Below, piece by piece: positions 41,243 through 52,458 of a stretch of DNA of 64,000 nt. A model generated the notes under the pieces. The model was not told the DNA's origin. It did no database searches and worked only from the letters and a program-made list of their open reading frames with translations. The translations under genes were made by a program, and so were the position numbers. The DNA is from Cylindrospermum sp. FACHB-282 (GTDB taxonomy: Bacteria; Cyanobacteriota; Cyanobacteriia; Cyanobacteriales; Nostocaceae). The DNA lies in assembly GCF_014697195.1 (NCBI RefSeq), contig NZ_JACJRJ010000035.1, positions 1 through 64,000 of the forward strand, read 5' to 3'. Position 1 is the stretch's first letter. Each line of letters begins with the position of its first letter.

Positions 41243-41400
41243 TAGGACTTACTTTCCTTTACAAATTTACCATGTTTTCAGGTTTTTTTGATGGGTCTCT
41301 TTACCCATCCTACCTGTAGGGTGCTGCCCAGCACGAATCATGATTTTTAACGACACAAACCATACCCCATATTTGCTATTTTCTGTCCGTTAAGTCCTAA
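41243..41400. repeat. repeat element; inner 69 bp is an inverted copy of 4529-4597
   Basis: 41332-41400 matches the reverse complement of 4529-4597 at 68/69; GGACTTA...TAAGTCC ends. Confidence 0.8.
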
Positions 41401-41550
41401 TTTCGTTAATAGCCTCTGGCTAGGAATTCTTACCCCATTCCGTATAAGCGGCAGAGCCGCACTGATTGCATTCCCAGTTGGAGACTCTTAACGAGATAAA
41501 ACGAGATTAAAAATAATGCATCTTTAATTTAGAGCGGTTTTATAATAATA

Positions 41551-41712
41551 GAACTTACGCATTGACAAACAATGGTGAATATGGTCATCGATTTTATTCA
41601 TTGAAACTCCTATAAATTGTGCGTTAGGAAACGCACACTACGTGTAGGATGTGTAAAGAGACCCATCGAAAAAGCTTGAAAAGAGGGTAAATTTGTACAG
41701 TGCGTAAGTCCT
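41551..41712. repeat. MITE-like element with ACTTACGCA/TGCGTAAGT ends
   Basis: Terminal inverted ACTTACGCA / TGCGTAAGT and internal GTGCGTTAGGAAACGCAC hairpin. Confidence 0.7.
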
Positions 41713-41776
41713 CAATAATTAGACCACAAGCTCCAGGACTCAGCATTGCTGTGTACCTACGGTAATCTGTTGTTCA

Positions 41777-42361
41777 TTAACTTGAAAAGTTCTGTAAGGG
41801 AATTTTCGCTTTTTGAAAAACTTGCTCAACGGTAAATTCTAATTCTGGAAATAGAGAATCTTTGATTAATTCGTCTCCCATATAAGTTTGTGGTGGTGCA
41901 TCTGGATAAAACACACTAATGCTTCTGGCTTGACTATCTACCACCCACACCCGCAACACTTTAGCTGCTAAATAATCTTGTGCTTTAGCTGCCATTTGTC
42001 CAAATGTTTGCCCTGGTGAAATAATCTCAATTACCAAATCAGGAGGAACAGAACAGGCTCCTTCTTCTTCCCAGTCGGCAGGTAAACGTTGATAGGAAAT
42101 ATACAACAAATCTGGTGTTGGTGCCCAATCTCGTCCTCGACGGGTTAATGCAACAGCTAATTCTGGGTAAACTTCTCCTTTCCCCTCACATAATTCTTCA
42201 ATCAAATTTATGAGGGCGCGGGTAAGTTTTGAGTGGTATTTTTTTGGTGGCATTTTAGGAATTGCTTGACCATCAATTAGTTCATAGGTGATATCTCCCT
42301 CTCCTTCGGGAAGAGTTAAGAACTCTTGCAAGGTCAGTTGATTATCTGTTTGAAGTACCAT
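41777..42361 (-). CDS. Uma2 family endonuclease (DUF820)
   Basis: LTLQEFLTLPEGEGDITYELIDGQAI...PDLVIEIISPGQTFGQMAAKAQDYLAAKVLRVWVVD. Confidence 0.88.
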   Translation of the reverse strand: MVLQTDNQLTLQEFLTLPEGEGDITYELIDGQAIPKMPPKKYHSKLTRALINLIEELCEGKGEVYPELAVALTRRGRDWAPTPDLLYISYQRLPADWEEEGACSVPPDLVIEIISPGQTFGQMAAKAQDYLAAKVLRVWVVDSQARSISVFYPDAPPQTYMGDELIKDSLFPELEFTVEQVFQKAKIPLQNFSS

Positions 42362-42461
42362 AATTTAGATTAGCTGATTAATTTCCAGCATAGCTAAAGT
42401 TAAAAAAAAATTGTAGAGACGTTCTATGCAATGTCTCTACATTCTGGTGTTCAAGGTGAGA

Positions 42462-43556
42462 TTACTGCATTCCCTGCAATACTTGGCGAATGGTATCTGT
42501 TGGTACTTGGTCGGTAATTGTGACTTCACCAATTTTTGTTGGTAAAACAAACCTGACTTGACCGGATTTGACTTTTTTATCTAGTTGCAATGCATCAATA
42601 ATTGCTTCAATTTCTACCCCAGCAGGTAGCTTAGTTGGTAAACCTGTTTTTTCAATTAGGGCATTTTGCCTTTCTGTGTCTTGTTTTTGCCAAAGTCCCA
42701 GTTCTAGGGAAATTTGTCCGGCTGCTACCATGCCAATACCTACTGCTTCGCCGTGTTTGAGTAGGCGATAACCTGTTAAGCTTTCTACTGCATGGCCGAT
42801 GGTGTGACCATAGTTGAGAATTGCCCGTAATCCCGATTCTTTTTCATCTTTGCCCACTACATCGGCTTTGGCTTGACAAGAATGGGTTAATATGTTGTTT
42901 ATCAGGTCGGTCTTTACGTAGCGGAGTTGGTCGAGATGTTTACTCGCTTCCAACTGAGCAAACAAATCGGCGTCCCAAATGATGCCGTACTTGATCACCT
43001 CTGCCATTCCTGCCCGAAATTCTCGCGTCGGTAGTGTTTTTAATACTTCTGGGTCAATTAATACTCGTCGCGGCTGATGGAATGCCCCAATTAAGTTTTT
43101 GCCGTGGGGATGATTGACGCCAGTTTTACCGCCAATTGCTGAATCTACCATTGCTAAGAGTGTGGTAGGCACTTGGACAACATTAATCCCCCGCAGCCAT
43201 GTGGCGGCAGCAAAGCCTGTCATATCACCAACAACGCCTCCCCCCAAGGCTACCATGGTGGAGGAACGTTCTAGGCGGTTTTCTAGGGCGATATCATAGA
43301 GTTTCTGGATGGAGTTGAGGGTTTTGTAGCGTTCCCCTGGTGGTAAGTTGCAGCTAGCTACTTCAAAGCCGGCATTTTTCAGGGATGCGATCGCTCTTTC
43401 TCCATAATGCTTAAAGATCATCGGGTTAGAAACTAGCAACACCTTCTTGCCCAGCTGCAACTGGCTCATCTGTTGACCCAGTTGATCTAAGCTAGCAGAT
43501 GCGATCGCAATCTCATAAGACTTTTCCCCTAGATTGACATTGATAATAGAAGTCAT
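42462..43556 (-). CDS. aroB: 3-dehydroquinate synthase
   Basis: [17 protein letters not shown]...[47 protein letters not shown]; Met at 43556 preferred. Confidence 0.96.
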   Translation of the reverse strand: MTSIINVNLGEKSYEIAIASASLDQLGQQMSQLQLGKKVLLVSNPMIFKHYGERAIASLKNAGFEVASCNLPPGERYKTLNSIQKLYDIALENRLERSSTMVALGGGVVGDMTGFAAATWLRGINVVQVPTTLLAMVDSAIGGKTGVNHPHGKNLIGAFHQPRRVLIDPEVLKTLPTREFRAGMAEVIKYGIIWDADLFAQLEASKHLDQLRYVKTDLINNILTHSCQAKADVVGKDEKESGLRAILNYGHTIGHAVESLTGYRLLKHGEAVGIGMVAAGQISLELGLWQKQDTERQNALIEKTGLPTKLPAGVEIEAIIDALQLDKKVKSGQVRFVLPTKIGEVTITDQVPTDTIRQVLQGMQ

Positions 43557-43714
43557 AACCCAACCCCAAACAAGCACCAGTGCGCGTATTCTACCGCAAT
43601 CTGACAAAATGGGGAGATGGGGAGATGGGAAGTTGGACAGATCAATGACCTGTTTGACTAATGACTAATGACTAATGATTCAATAGATTTAGTGAGTAAC
43701 TTGGAGAAAGATAA

Positions 43715-43810
43715 ATGTTTGCTGCGATCGCTTATGTCGTCTACTTGGGTGTGTTCTTGGGTCTAGCTGTCGGTTTGCTGTTCGGTCTCCGTGCTGCCAA
43801 GATCATTTAA
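43715..43810 (+). CDS. petL: cytochrome b6-f complex subunit PetL-like (31 aa), not in ORF track
   Basis: MFAAIAYVVYLGVFLGLAVGLLFGLRAAKII; single TM and LLFGLR.AKI end as in PetL. Confidence 0.75.
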   Translation: MFAAIAYVVYLGVFLGLAVGLLFGLRAAKII

Positions 43811-43917
43811 TCGAGAGATAATTCCGCCTAAAACTTTTGTGGGATAGGCATCTTGCCTCTCCCTCAGTTAGCAACAGGCAAAACCCCCCTAAGCTAGGGG
43901 GGATCAATCAGAGATTT

Positions 43918-44925
43918 TTAACCCACAACAGCCGGAGTTGGTACTGTCTGCTGTTTTTGGTGGGCTGGACGCATCGATAAACCTAGCAAATTCAGCATTT
44001 CCCGGTCAGTGTCATAATCAGGACAAGGAGTTGTCACCGTTAACATCTTATTGTCATCGCTGGAAAAAATAGAATTTGCCCCAGCCATAAAGCAAAAAGC
44101 TTGTTCCACTTGGGAAAGTTTCGCCCTACCTGCACTCAGACGCACGTCAGAACCTGGCATTAAAATCCGCGCAGTGGCAATCATCCGCACCACATCCCAA
44201 ATCGGGACATCGGGTTGATCTGCCAAAGGTGTGCCCGGTACTTGGGAGAGAATATTAATCGGCACAGACTCTGGATGGGGGCTGAGGTTTGCCAAAGTGT
44301 ACAACATCCCCACACGATCATCGACGCTTTCGCCCAAGCCCAGAATACCGCCAGAACATACTGTCACATTAGTTTGGCGCACATTTTCAATGGTATTTAA
44401 GCGATCGTCGTAAGTCCTGCTAGTAATGATAGTGCTGTAGTAATCCCGTGAGGTATCCAAATTATGGTTATAGGCGTACAGTCCCGCATCTTCCAATCGC
44501 TGGGCCTGTCCTGCTGTTAGCATGCCCAAAGTGCAACATACTTCTAAACCCATCGCGGTTACGTCCTTAACCATGTCCAGGACATCCTCAAATTGGGAGT
44601 TATCCCGCACCTCACGCCAAGCAGCACCCATACAGATGCGACTAATACCCGTTGCTTTAGCTTTTTGGGCGATGCTAACCACCGTTTCTTTTTCTAGGAG
44701 TGCTTCCGCCTTTACCTCTGTTTTATAGCGAGAAGATTGGGCACAGTAGCTACAATCTTCTGGGCAACCTCCTGTTTTAATAGAGATGAGCTTACAGACT
44801 TGTATTTTTGTGGCGTCATGATATTGGCGATGCACGCTAGCAGCTTGATAAATAAGCTCTAGCAAGGGAGTATTATATATCGCCCGAATCTCTGATTCCT
44901 GCCAATCGTAGCGTATTCCCGACAT
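43918..44925 (-). CDS. bioB: biotin synthase
   Basis: Radical [47 protein letters not shown]. Confidence 0.97.
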   Translation of the reverse strand: MSGIRYDWQESEIRAIYNTPLLELIYQAASVHRQYHDATKIQVCKLISIKTGGCPEDCSYCAQSSRYKTEVKAEALLEKETVVSIAQKAKATGISRICMGAAWREVRDNSQFEDVLDMVKDVTAMGLEVCCTLGMLTAGQAQRLEDAGLYAYNHNLDTSRDYYSTIITSRTYDDRLNTIENVRQTNVTVCSGGILGLGESVDDRVGMLYTLANLSPHPESVPINILSQVPGTPLADQPDVPIWDVVRMIATARILMPGSDVRLSAGRAKLSQVEQAFCFMAGANSIFSSDDNKMLTVTTPCPDYDTDREMLNLLGLSMRPAHQKQQTVPTPAVVG

Positions 44926-45369
44926 TACTATCCTTCTTGTAAACTGGATTTATAAGAGCTAACAAGTACAGCGTTTAGGCAAATAAATTATACCGTCCGG
45001 CTTTGATCCCTGCCGCTGTAGATATTAAAAATCAGCTTATCAAGATTTTGGTTAAGTGGCAGATTCGCAGCAAAAATCATCACCTTAACTCGTGTTTTTG
45101 GCATAATCTCATGTTCATACATCTGTGATTTCTGAAGACAGCATGGTAATCTAATCAGAAGGACTGGTAGACAATTGATCAAGTGTAGGCAATGCTCACC
45201 ATATTTCTGTAAACTGTGGCACATATTAGCTAATAAATTTCACCAAACCAATACATACACAGCGGCAGAAACTTATTAAGTTACCGACCACTAAAGAAAG
45301 ATTTAAGCCCAGTATCCCAGGTATGAGATAATTGAGCAAATACTCAGAACTTGTCAAAAAGATATTCCG

Positions 45370-45945
45370 ATGAAATCAGAACTGCCACTAATTACAAGCG
45401 ATCGCCTGTTATTAAGAGTGGCGATCGCAGAAGATATACCCCAAATTCTCAAATACTTTATTGATAACAAAACCTATCTCACCCCATTTTACCCCCTGTG
45501 GGCTGATGCTTTTTTCACCGCAGAGTATTGGGAATATCAAGTAGAAAGCAATTTTCTCGAATTTGTCAATGACCAATCATTAAAGCTATTTATTTATCTC
45601 AAAAACCAGCCCATAGAAATTATTGGCACCATCAATTTTAGCAACTTTATCCGAGGATCTGCCCATTTTTGCTCTGTGGGATATGGTTTGGCTTCATCTG
45701 CACAAAAGCAAGGCTATATGACAGAAGCACTAGGGGTAGCAACTCAGTATGTATTTCAAGAATTAAATTTTCACCGCATTATGGCAAATTATATGCCCCA
45801 CAATCGCCGCAGTGGTAACGTCCTCAAAAGGCTCGGTTTTGTGGTTGAAGGATATGCTAGAGACTATTTGATGATTAATGGAAAATGGGAAGATCATGTC
45901 CTCACAAGTCTCACCAATCCTCACTGGCAACCAAATAAATCTTAA
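45370..45945 (+). CDS. GNAT-family (RimJ-like) N-acetyltransferase
   Basis: SDRLLLRVAIAEDIPQILKYF...VGYGLASSAQKQGYMTEALGVATQYVFQELNFHRIMANYMPHNRRSGNVLKRLGFVVEGYARDYLMINGKWEDHVL. Confidence 0.92.
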   Translation: MKSELPLITSDRLLLRVAIAEDIPQILKYFIDNKTYLTPFYPLWADAFFTAEYWEYQVESNFLEFVNDQSLKLFIYLKNQPIEIIGTINFSNFIRGSAHFCSVGYGLASSAQKQGYMTEALGVATQYVFQELNFHRIMANYMPHNRRSGNVLKRLGFVVEGYARDYLMINGKWEDHVLTSLTNPHWQPNKS

Positions 45946-45956
45946 CAAGAGTAAGT

Positions 45957-46628
45957 TTAAACAGGCTGACGAATTTGATATAAGCTGCGATTGAGCCAGT
46001 CTTCATACCAATCATAAAAACTCAAAGGCTGCTCCTCGTCGCTATCTGGCTGAAATTCCTCATGATCGGCGTCATGGAAATAATGACAAAAATTCCCAGA
46101 AGCAGGATATATACCACTATCATTGGTACGATCATCTATCCAAATTTTTCCCTGCTGTTCTCCAGCAATCACTAACAAAGCATACATTCCACAGCCATAA
46201 TTGGCCATAGTGAGAGTTCCCTGAATAAATTTATTATCTAAGTAAGCATCATTATTAATTACCATTCCTGCTGTATTTTTTATGAGCAAATCCAAATCAT
46301 TCCACGCCTCTGTCAGCAGAAATGGTTGAGAAATAATGTCGTACTTTAGTTGATATGGTGTAGCGACAATTTCATTGGTAGATGCAAATCCAGGGATACT
46401 GTATAGTCCGTATCCTGGCCCAGCCCCACCATTACCAACTTCTAACAAAAATTGACGATATTCACTGGGGAGGTTGATATGATGCTTTTCTTCAAAAACT
46501 TGAATATCTGCGTCTTGCAAACAAGGGTTGAGGTGATATTGATGTGATTCTGAGCCAAAAACCTCAAAAGTAGCATCTAAGATGGCTAATTGAGTTAACT
46601 TCTTCTTTAATTGCAAAACTTTCTTCAT
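45957..46628 (-). CDS. SMI1/KNR4 family protein
   Basis: FEEKHHINLPSEYRQFLLEVGNGGAGPGYGLYSIP. Confidence 0.88.
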   Translation of the reverse strand: MKKVLQLKKKLTQLAILDATFEVFGSESHQYHLNPCLQDADIQVFEEKHHINLPSEYRQFLLEVGNGGAGPGYGLYSIPGFASTNEIVATPYQLKYDIISQPFLLTEAWNDLDLLIKNTAGMVINNDAYLDNKFIQGTLTMANYGCGMYALLVIAGEQQGKIWIDDRTNDSGIYPASGNFCHYFHDADHEEFQPDSDEEQPLSFYDWYEDWLNRSLYQIRQPV

Positions 46629-46834
46629 GATCCCGCTTCCAATTTTAAAGTAGCACAGCTATTCCCAGTTAGGGGAAGCTTTGTTTGTCTATGCTGAGGC
46701 TGATACCAGAGGTAAGCAATTTAAAATTCAAAATTCAAAATCGAAAAAACCAGTATTGACGAGTCTCCTATCCCCTGAATATCTGCAAATTAAATGTGGA
46801 ACAGTTTACTATTAAGGAAATGATGAATTAAGCT

Positions 46835-48304
46835 TTGCTCGTAATGACTCTGGCTGAAACTGCAAATAACACGAATTCTAGCAATCCTTTTCTCACCCTC
46901 AACTACGAAAGTGCCTTAGAATCTCTAGGCCATGACTACTATGACGAAGTTGCAGCGGCGGAATTTCCTCAACACATCTTACGTTGGCGCAATGATGCAC
47001 TGCTACCCCGTTTGGGACTAAATCCCCAAATAGTCAAAGACGAAGATTTCATTACAGCTTTTGGTAAATTTCAGGGGCGCAAACCCTTGTTAGCACTGCG
47101 TTACCACGGCTATCAATTTGGTGAATATAACTCGCAGTTGGGCGATGGGAGAGGCTTTCTTTATGGGCAAGTACGCGCCAGTGACGGACAATTGTACGAC
47201 TTTGGCACGAAAGGTTCTGGTAGAACCCCTTACTCCCGTGGTGGCGACGGTATGCTCACACTTAAAGGCGGAGTGCGGGAAGTTCTCGCAGCAGAAGCGC
47301 TGCACTACCTGGGGGTGCGTACCTCCCGTTGTTTGACGATGATTGAAACAGGTTTATCTCTCTGGCGAGGCGATGAACCTTCACCTACCCGTTCATCTGT
47401 GATGGTACGGATGGGCAGTTCCCACATTCGCTTTGGTACTTTTGAGCGACTGCACTTTTTCCAGCGTCCAGATTTAACCAAAAAGCTGTTAGACCATGTA
47501 ATTGAGCAGTATTACCGACACTTAGTTGCTGAGAAAGATAAATATGCCCTGTTTTATGCAGAATTAGTCAAACGAGTAGCGGAACTAGTAGCGCAATGGA
47601 TGGCAGCTGGCTTTTGTCATGCAGTCCTCAATACTGACAATATGTCAATTACGGGGGAAAGTTTTGACTATGGGCCTTATGCTTTTATCCCTACTTATGA
47701 TCCCTACTTTACTGCTGCATATTTCGACTATTATAGACGCTATTGTTACAGCCAGCAACCAAGTATTTGCCAATTGAACTTAGAAATGCTCCAAGAACCA
47801 TTAAAAGCGGTGATTGAGCAGAGGGATTTAGATGCTGGATTAGCTAGCTTTGGGGAGTATTATCAGGCTGAATACCGGGGTTTGATGTTGAAAAAGTTGG
47901 GATTTGAGCAGTTGCCATATCCAGAAGCTGATGAGCTTTTACATCTGGCGATCGCCTTTTTGCAAAAAAGCCAAGTTGGTTATCATCAATTCTTTTACGA
48001 GATGGCTCGCACTTTTTCCCACAAATGGCGAGATGAACCAGCTTCTGTGATGAATGATTCAGATATTGTCCCTGCATTAGGAGCAGCAGCAGCTATTTTT
48101 GATAACTGGTGTGTACTCTATCATAAAATTTTGAATTATTTTGACCCGGACGACATGGAAAACATTGCCAAAACTCTGGCTGTCTATAATCCAAAAACGG
48201 CATTATTAAGACCTGTAATTGAATCAACTTGGGAATCAATTGCTGAATCAGATAATTGGCAACCTTTCTATGATTTGGTTGAGAAATTTCAGTTAAAACA
48301 CTAG
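46835..48304 (+). CDS. selO: protein adenylyltransferase SelO (YdiU family)
   Basis: [24 protein letters not shown]...[40 protein letters not shown]...[26 protein letters not shown]. Confidence 0.94.
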   Translation: MLVMTLAETANNTNSSNPFLTLNYESALESLGHDYYDEVAAAEFPQHILRWRNDALLPRLGLNPQIVKDEDFITAFGKFQGRKPLLALRYHGYQFGEYNSQLGDGRGFLYGQVRASDGQLYDFGTKGSGRTPYSRGGDGMLTLKGGVREVLAAEALHYLGVRTSRCLTMIETGLSLWRGDEPSPTRSSVMVRMGSSHIRFGTFERLHFFQRPDLTKKLLDHVIEQYYRHLVAEKDKYALFYAELVKRVAELVAQWMAAGFCHAVLNTDNMSITGESFDYGPYAFIPTYDPYFTAAYFDYYRRYCYSQQPSICQLNLEMLQEPLKAVIEQRDLDAGLASFGEYYQAEYRGLMLKKLGFEQLPYPEADELLHLAIAFLQKSQVGYHQFFYEMARTFSHKWRDEPASVMNDSDIVPALGAAAAIFDNWCVLYHKILNYFDPDDMENIAKTLAVYNPKTALLRPVIESTWESIAESDNWQPFYDLVEKFQLKH

Positions 48305-48317
48305 TCAAAATCAATAG

Positions 48318-48362
48318 TTGAATAACAAATTATTGCTAGACAAGAAATAATTTGTTATTCAA
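48318..48362. terminator. bidirectional hairpin between convergent genes
   Basis: TTGAATAACAAATTATT / AATAATTTGTTATTCAA perfect 17-bp inverted repeat, 11-nt loop. Confidence 0.7.
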
Positions 48363-48386
48363 TAGCAGATACCATCGGCTACCTAA

Positions 48387-49400
48387 TCACTTGAGGTTTT
48401 CAGCTACAATCCGGTTTCTCCCTTGAGCTTTGGCAGCATAGAGCGCCTTGTCAGCCATCGCAATTAAGGTATCTGGGCTAAACTCCAGATTGGGGACAAT
48501 AGTTGTAACTCCTATGCTCAATGTCACAGATTCATCAACCTTAGATTGAGCATGGACAATCTTGAGGTTATGTACTTCTTTTCTGATTACCTCCCCTACA
48601 TACATCGCCCCTCCAAAATTTGTATTTGAGAGAATCACCGCAAATTCTTCTCCCCCATAACGAGCCACTAAATCAGCCGGACGCTTAACCGAGAATCTAA
48701 TTGTTTTAGCAACCTGCTGTAAACAATGATCTCCTGCTACATGACCATAGGTATCGTTATATTTTTTAAAAAAATCTACATCGCATAATAATAAAGATAG
48801 GGGTAATTGCTCCCGGAAAAGTCGCTGCCATTCAAGACTTAAATATTCGTCAAATTTGCGCCGATTGGCGACTCCTGTCAATCCATCTAAATGAGCAAAG
48901 AGGTTTAGTTGGCGATTCGCTAAAACTAAAGCTGCTTCAGCGCGTTTGCGTTCCCCTATTTCTTGCTTTAACTGCTGGTTTTGGACGATGAGTTGCTGTT
49001 GTTGCTGGCGAATAATGAATTGATTCTTCACCCGTGCCAATACTTCTGAGTCTTGAAAAGGTTTTGTGATATAGTCTACTCCACCAATCTCAAATGCCAT
49101 AACTTTATCTGTAGTTTTATCTAGAGCACTAATAAAAATTATGGGAATGTTGACTGTCTCTTTTTGAGATTTCAGTTGCCGACAAACTTCATAGCCATTG
49201 ATATCAGGCATATTAATATCGAGCAAAATCAAGTCAGGAGGTTCTATCTTTGCCGCCTGGATTGCCATTTTTCCAGAAACAGTTTTTCTAACTTTAAATC
49301 CTTGTGACTCTAATATCTTGGATAGCAAGCGTAGATTATCTGGGGTATCATCAACAATCATGACAATACCAGCATTATTACAGGATGTTGGTATAGACAT
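48387..49400 (-). CDS. response regulator with GGDEF diguanylate cyclase domain
   Basis: REC (DLILLDINMPDINGYEV) + RPADLVARYGGEEFAVIL (intact A-site, RxxD I-site). Confidence 0.93.
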   Translation of the reverse strand: MSIPTSCNNAGIVMIVDDTPDNLRLLSKILESQGFKVRKTVSGKMAIQAAKIEPPDLILLDINMPDINGYEVCRQLKSQKETVNIPIIFISALDKTTDKVMAFEIGGVDYITKPFQDSEVLARVKNQFIIRQQQQQLIVQNQQLKQEIGERKRAEAALVLANRQLNLFAHLDGLTGVANRRKFDEYLSLEWQRLFREQLPLSLLLCDVDFFKKYNDTYGHVAGDHCLQQVAKTIRFSVKRPADLVARYGGEEFAVILSNTNFGGAMYVGEVIRKEVHNLKIVHAQSKVDESVTLSIGVTTIVPNLEFSPDTLIAMADKALYAAKAQGRNRIVAENLK

Positions 49401-49402
49401 AT

Positions 49403-52400
49403 TTAATTTTGCAGAGGAGCAGTCAGGTTAATAATTGTTTCAATGTGAAAATCATCAACTAGATTTTTTAAAGACTTAGCAAGTTGATGCTCATGTTCAG
49501 GGATTTGATTAAATAATTCGTAGAGTCTTATATCATCAATTATAAGCGCTGCTTCATGGACTTGAGAAATCCAAGCAGGAGGCATAACCTGCAAATCAGA
49601 TACAGTCAATTGCTGATATTGAATTTTAGGTTCAGGTATGTTTTGTTGATTATTTTCTGCATAGATGTAGCGCAAACCTAGATACTGCGCCATCTTGTCA
49701 AACAGAACATCTTCTTCAAAAGGTTTAGCAACGAAATCATCACAACCGATTTCTAAGATAGCTTTTCGGTCTTCCTGAAAAGCACTTGCAGTCAGAGCAA
49801 TAATTGTTAGGTTTTTTCCTTGGGTAATGGCTCGAATTCGCTTAGTTGCATTACGTCCATCCATTACGGGCATTTGTATATCCATCCAAATGAGGTGCGG
49901 TTCCCACTCTTGGCAAATATCAATTGCTTCTAAACCATTTTCCGCAGCACCCACCTCAAACCCAACCGACTTTAGCAATTTGACGATTAACTGCCGATTT
50001 TCTGGGACATCCTCAACAACCAAAATTCGGTAGTTAGGTTGTCCAGGTTCCAACCCAATGACTCGTCTTGTGGGTTGTGTGGGATGAAGAACATCAACTG
50101 TGTCAACTTGGGTGAGTTGAACTTGACAAGTAAAGGTTGAACCATGACCTAAAGTACTCCGAACTGTAACGTCACCCCCCATGAGTCTGGCAAATTGGCG
50201 GCTAATAGCTAGCCCAAGACCTGTACCCTGCATAAACTGTCGGCCACTTTTAGCCTGTACAAATGCTTCAAAAATTAACCCCAAATCTTCAATAGCAATC
50301 CCAGGCCCGGTATCTTCAACTTCAAATTCGACAACTATCTTGGTTTGGTCAGGTACGAAAAATACAGAATTACTGGGATAAGATACTCGGAGAGCTATAT
50401 AACCAACAACGGTAAATTTGACGGCATTCCCAATCAGATTAATGAGTATTTGTCGTAACTTGCCCTCATCACCATAAACAAACTGGCTCACATTTTCACC
50501 AATTTCAGTCACTAAACTCAGTCCTTTATCTGAAGCTTTGAGTGCTAACATTTCCTGAATGGAATAAATTAGACGGTGCAAGTCAAAATAGCTTTTATTT
50601 AGGGTTAGTTGACCAGCCTCAATTTTGGACATTTCCAAAACATCACTAATTAAAATCAGCAAATGCTCACCACTACGATTAATGATGTCTAAATTGTCTT
50701 GGTCTTCTGGAGATAAAGCGCCATTTCTGGTTATAAGCTGAGTGAAACCCAAGATAGCATTCAGGGGAGTTCTTAATTCATGACTCATCTTGGCAAGAAA
50801 ATTGCTTTTGGCGCGGTTGGCAATTTCTGCCTGTTCTGCTGCCTCCTGTAGTGCCATTTGAGAAAACTCTAGTGCTGCCAGCATGAGATTATTTCTCATT
50901 TCTTGTGCAACTTCAATCTCAAATGGTTGCCAGGGAAATGATTTCTCTTGAACAGTCTCTTTCCACATTTCAAATGATTTACGTGGAGATAGACGCAGGC
51001 TATTGTCTGAGGTGACAGATATCGACTTATTGGGATTACCTGCCCAATAAACAATTTGAATTTGCTCTGGTCGGAACCAGATAATATGATAAGACCGCTG
51101 ATTGAGAATAATTGAAATTGCTAAAATGCCGCTGGCTATATCTTGGATTTTTCTGGCGTTTGGGTAAAGTTGAGGAAGACAATCTGTGTAAAAAATCTTT
51201 TGTTGATTTTGGTTTTGTAGCCAGGTTACTAGCTCCTGAATATCGGTTTCAGAAGGTGTATTACCAATCAAGATTAGTTGTCCTTCTAATAAGATGGCAG
51301 CACCAGTAGATCGAACTAAATTCAAGACGCTGGACTCATTACGCTGGAATACATTGCCAATGTAGTCTAATTTATTACCTAAATTTTGACTTAGCTGCTC
51401 CTGAATTGCTTTGACTTGTTGGCGATAAAAATTCAACAAGCGTTCCTGCTGCTGAAGTAATTCAAGAGATGCAAACTTACCGATTAACTCACAAGTTTTA
51501 CGAATCTCATAATCAATATACTTGGGAGTGTAATGGTGGCAAGCAATCAAACCCCAAAGGCGATTTTCATTAATTAGTGAAATGGACATTGAAGCAGCAA
51601 CGCCCATGTTCTGCAAGTACTCTACATGCAATGGTGATATACTTCTCAATACCGCACTACTTAAGTCAATCGGTTTATCTGTTAGAGGATTGTTTGTGGG
51701 AATTATTTTTACTGGTTGATAATTAACATCTGGAATAAGTCGCAGCCAATTTTCATAGTAAAATTTTCTGGCTTGAGTCGGAATGTCAGCGGCAGGATAA
51801 TGTAGTCCTAAATAACTTTCTAAATGATTTTGATGATCTTCAGCAATAACGACTCCACTATAGTCTGCTTCAAACCTGTAGACCATCACTCGATCAAACT
51901 GGGTTATTTTTCTAATTTGTTGGGCGATAATTTGCGATATATCAGACAAATTAGATGCATTGTTTATGTGAGAAATTGCTGCTTCTAAAAGATGATAATG
52001 TCTCAGGGATAGACCTATTTGTCTGGTTGACTGAGGTTCTAGTTCCAGAATTAAAACATCATTAGATCGATGAATCATCCCTAGAAAAAAATGATGGCTT
52101 TTACCAGGCTCAGTTTTTATTTTAAATAAGTGGACGAATGCCAAGTTATTTTGTGTCAAGGCATCAGTTATTAACTCTATTTCTGCGTCAGATAATAGGC
52201 AGTTTAACTCTTGACCAATTAAAATCTTTGCGGGAATTCCCAAAAAATGATTGGTGTTTTCACTAACTTGCAAAATTTTGAGATGGGGTTCCTGTAAAAT
52301 CAGGAGTACACCATGTGGCTGGATATGACCAGGAATATGGATTGGCTCTTGGTCACAGTTACTAATATCAATTTGGTCTGATATAGTAAATTCTGTCTTT

Positions 52401-52405
52401 TCCAT
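49403..52405 (-). CDS. phytochrome-type hybrid histidine kinase/response regulator (PAS-GAF-PHY-HisKA-HATPase-REC)
   Basis: ISNCDQEPIHIPGHIQPHGVLL N-terminus, YPAADIP, LHVEYLQNMGVAASMSISLI, KMSHELRTPLNAILGF, receiver WMDIQMPVMDGR. Confidence 0.92.
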   Translation of the reverse strand: MEKTEFTISDQIDISNCDQEPIHIPGHIQPHGVLLILQEPHLKILQVSENTNHFLGIPAKILIGQELNCLLSDAEIELITDALTQNNLAFVHLFKIKTEPGKSHHFFLGMIHRSNDVLILELEPQSTRQIGLSLRHYHLLEAAISHINNASNLSDISQIIAQQIRKITQFDRVMVYRFEADYSGVVIAEDHQNHLESYLGLHYPAADIPTQARKFYYENWLRLIPDVNYQPVKIIPTNNPLTDKPIDLSSAVLRSISPLHVEYLQNMGVAASMSISLINENRLWGLIACHHYTPKYIDYEIRKTCELIGKFASLELLQQQERLLNFYRQQVKAIQEQLSQNLGNKLDYIGNVFQRNESSVLNLVRSTGAAILLEGQLILIGNTPSETDIQELVTWLQNQNQQKIFYTDCLPQLYPNARKIQDIASGILAISIILNQRSYHIIWFRPEQIQIVYWAGNPNKSISVTSDNSLRLSPRKSFEMWKETVQEKSFPWQPFEIEVAQEMRNNLMLAALEFSQMALQEAAEQAEIANRAKSNFLAKMSHELRTPLNAILGFTQLITRNGALSPEDQDNLDIINRSGEHLLILISDVLEMSKIEAGQLTLNKSYFDLHRLIYSIQEMLALKASDKGLSLVTEIGENVSQFVYGDEGKLRQILINLIGNAVKFTVVGYIALRVSYPSNSVFFVPDQTKIVVEFEVEDTGPGIAIEDLGLIFEAFVQAKSGRQFMQGTGLGLAISRQFARLMGGDVTVRSTLGHGSTFTCQVQLTQVDTVDVLHPTQPTRRVIGLEPGQPNYRILVVEDVPENRQLIVKLLKSVGFEVGAAENGLEAIDICQEWEPHLIWMDIQMPVMDGRNATKRIRAITQGKNLTIIALTASAFQEDRKAILEIGCDDFVAKPFEEDVLFDKMAQYLGLRYIYAENNQQNIPEPKIQYQQLTVSDLQVMPPAWISQVHEAALIIDDIRLYELFNQIPEHEHQLAKSLKNLVDDFHIETIINLTAPLQN

Positions 52406-52458
52406 ATTGAAGTATTTTGGGATTTTTAATTTTATGTTTAATTCTACTCTTCTATTTA

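Noticed and set aside
45957-46628. SMI1/KNR4 protein as a polymorphic-toxin immunity gene
   Set aside because: No toxin gene adjacent; orphan SMI1/KNR4 proteins are common.
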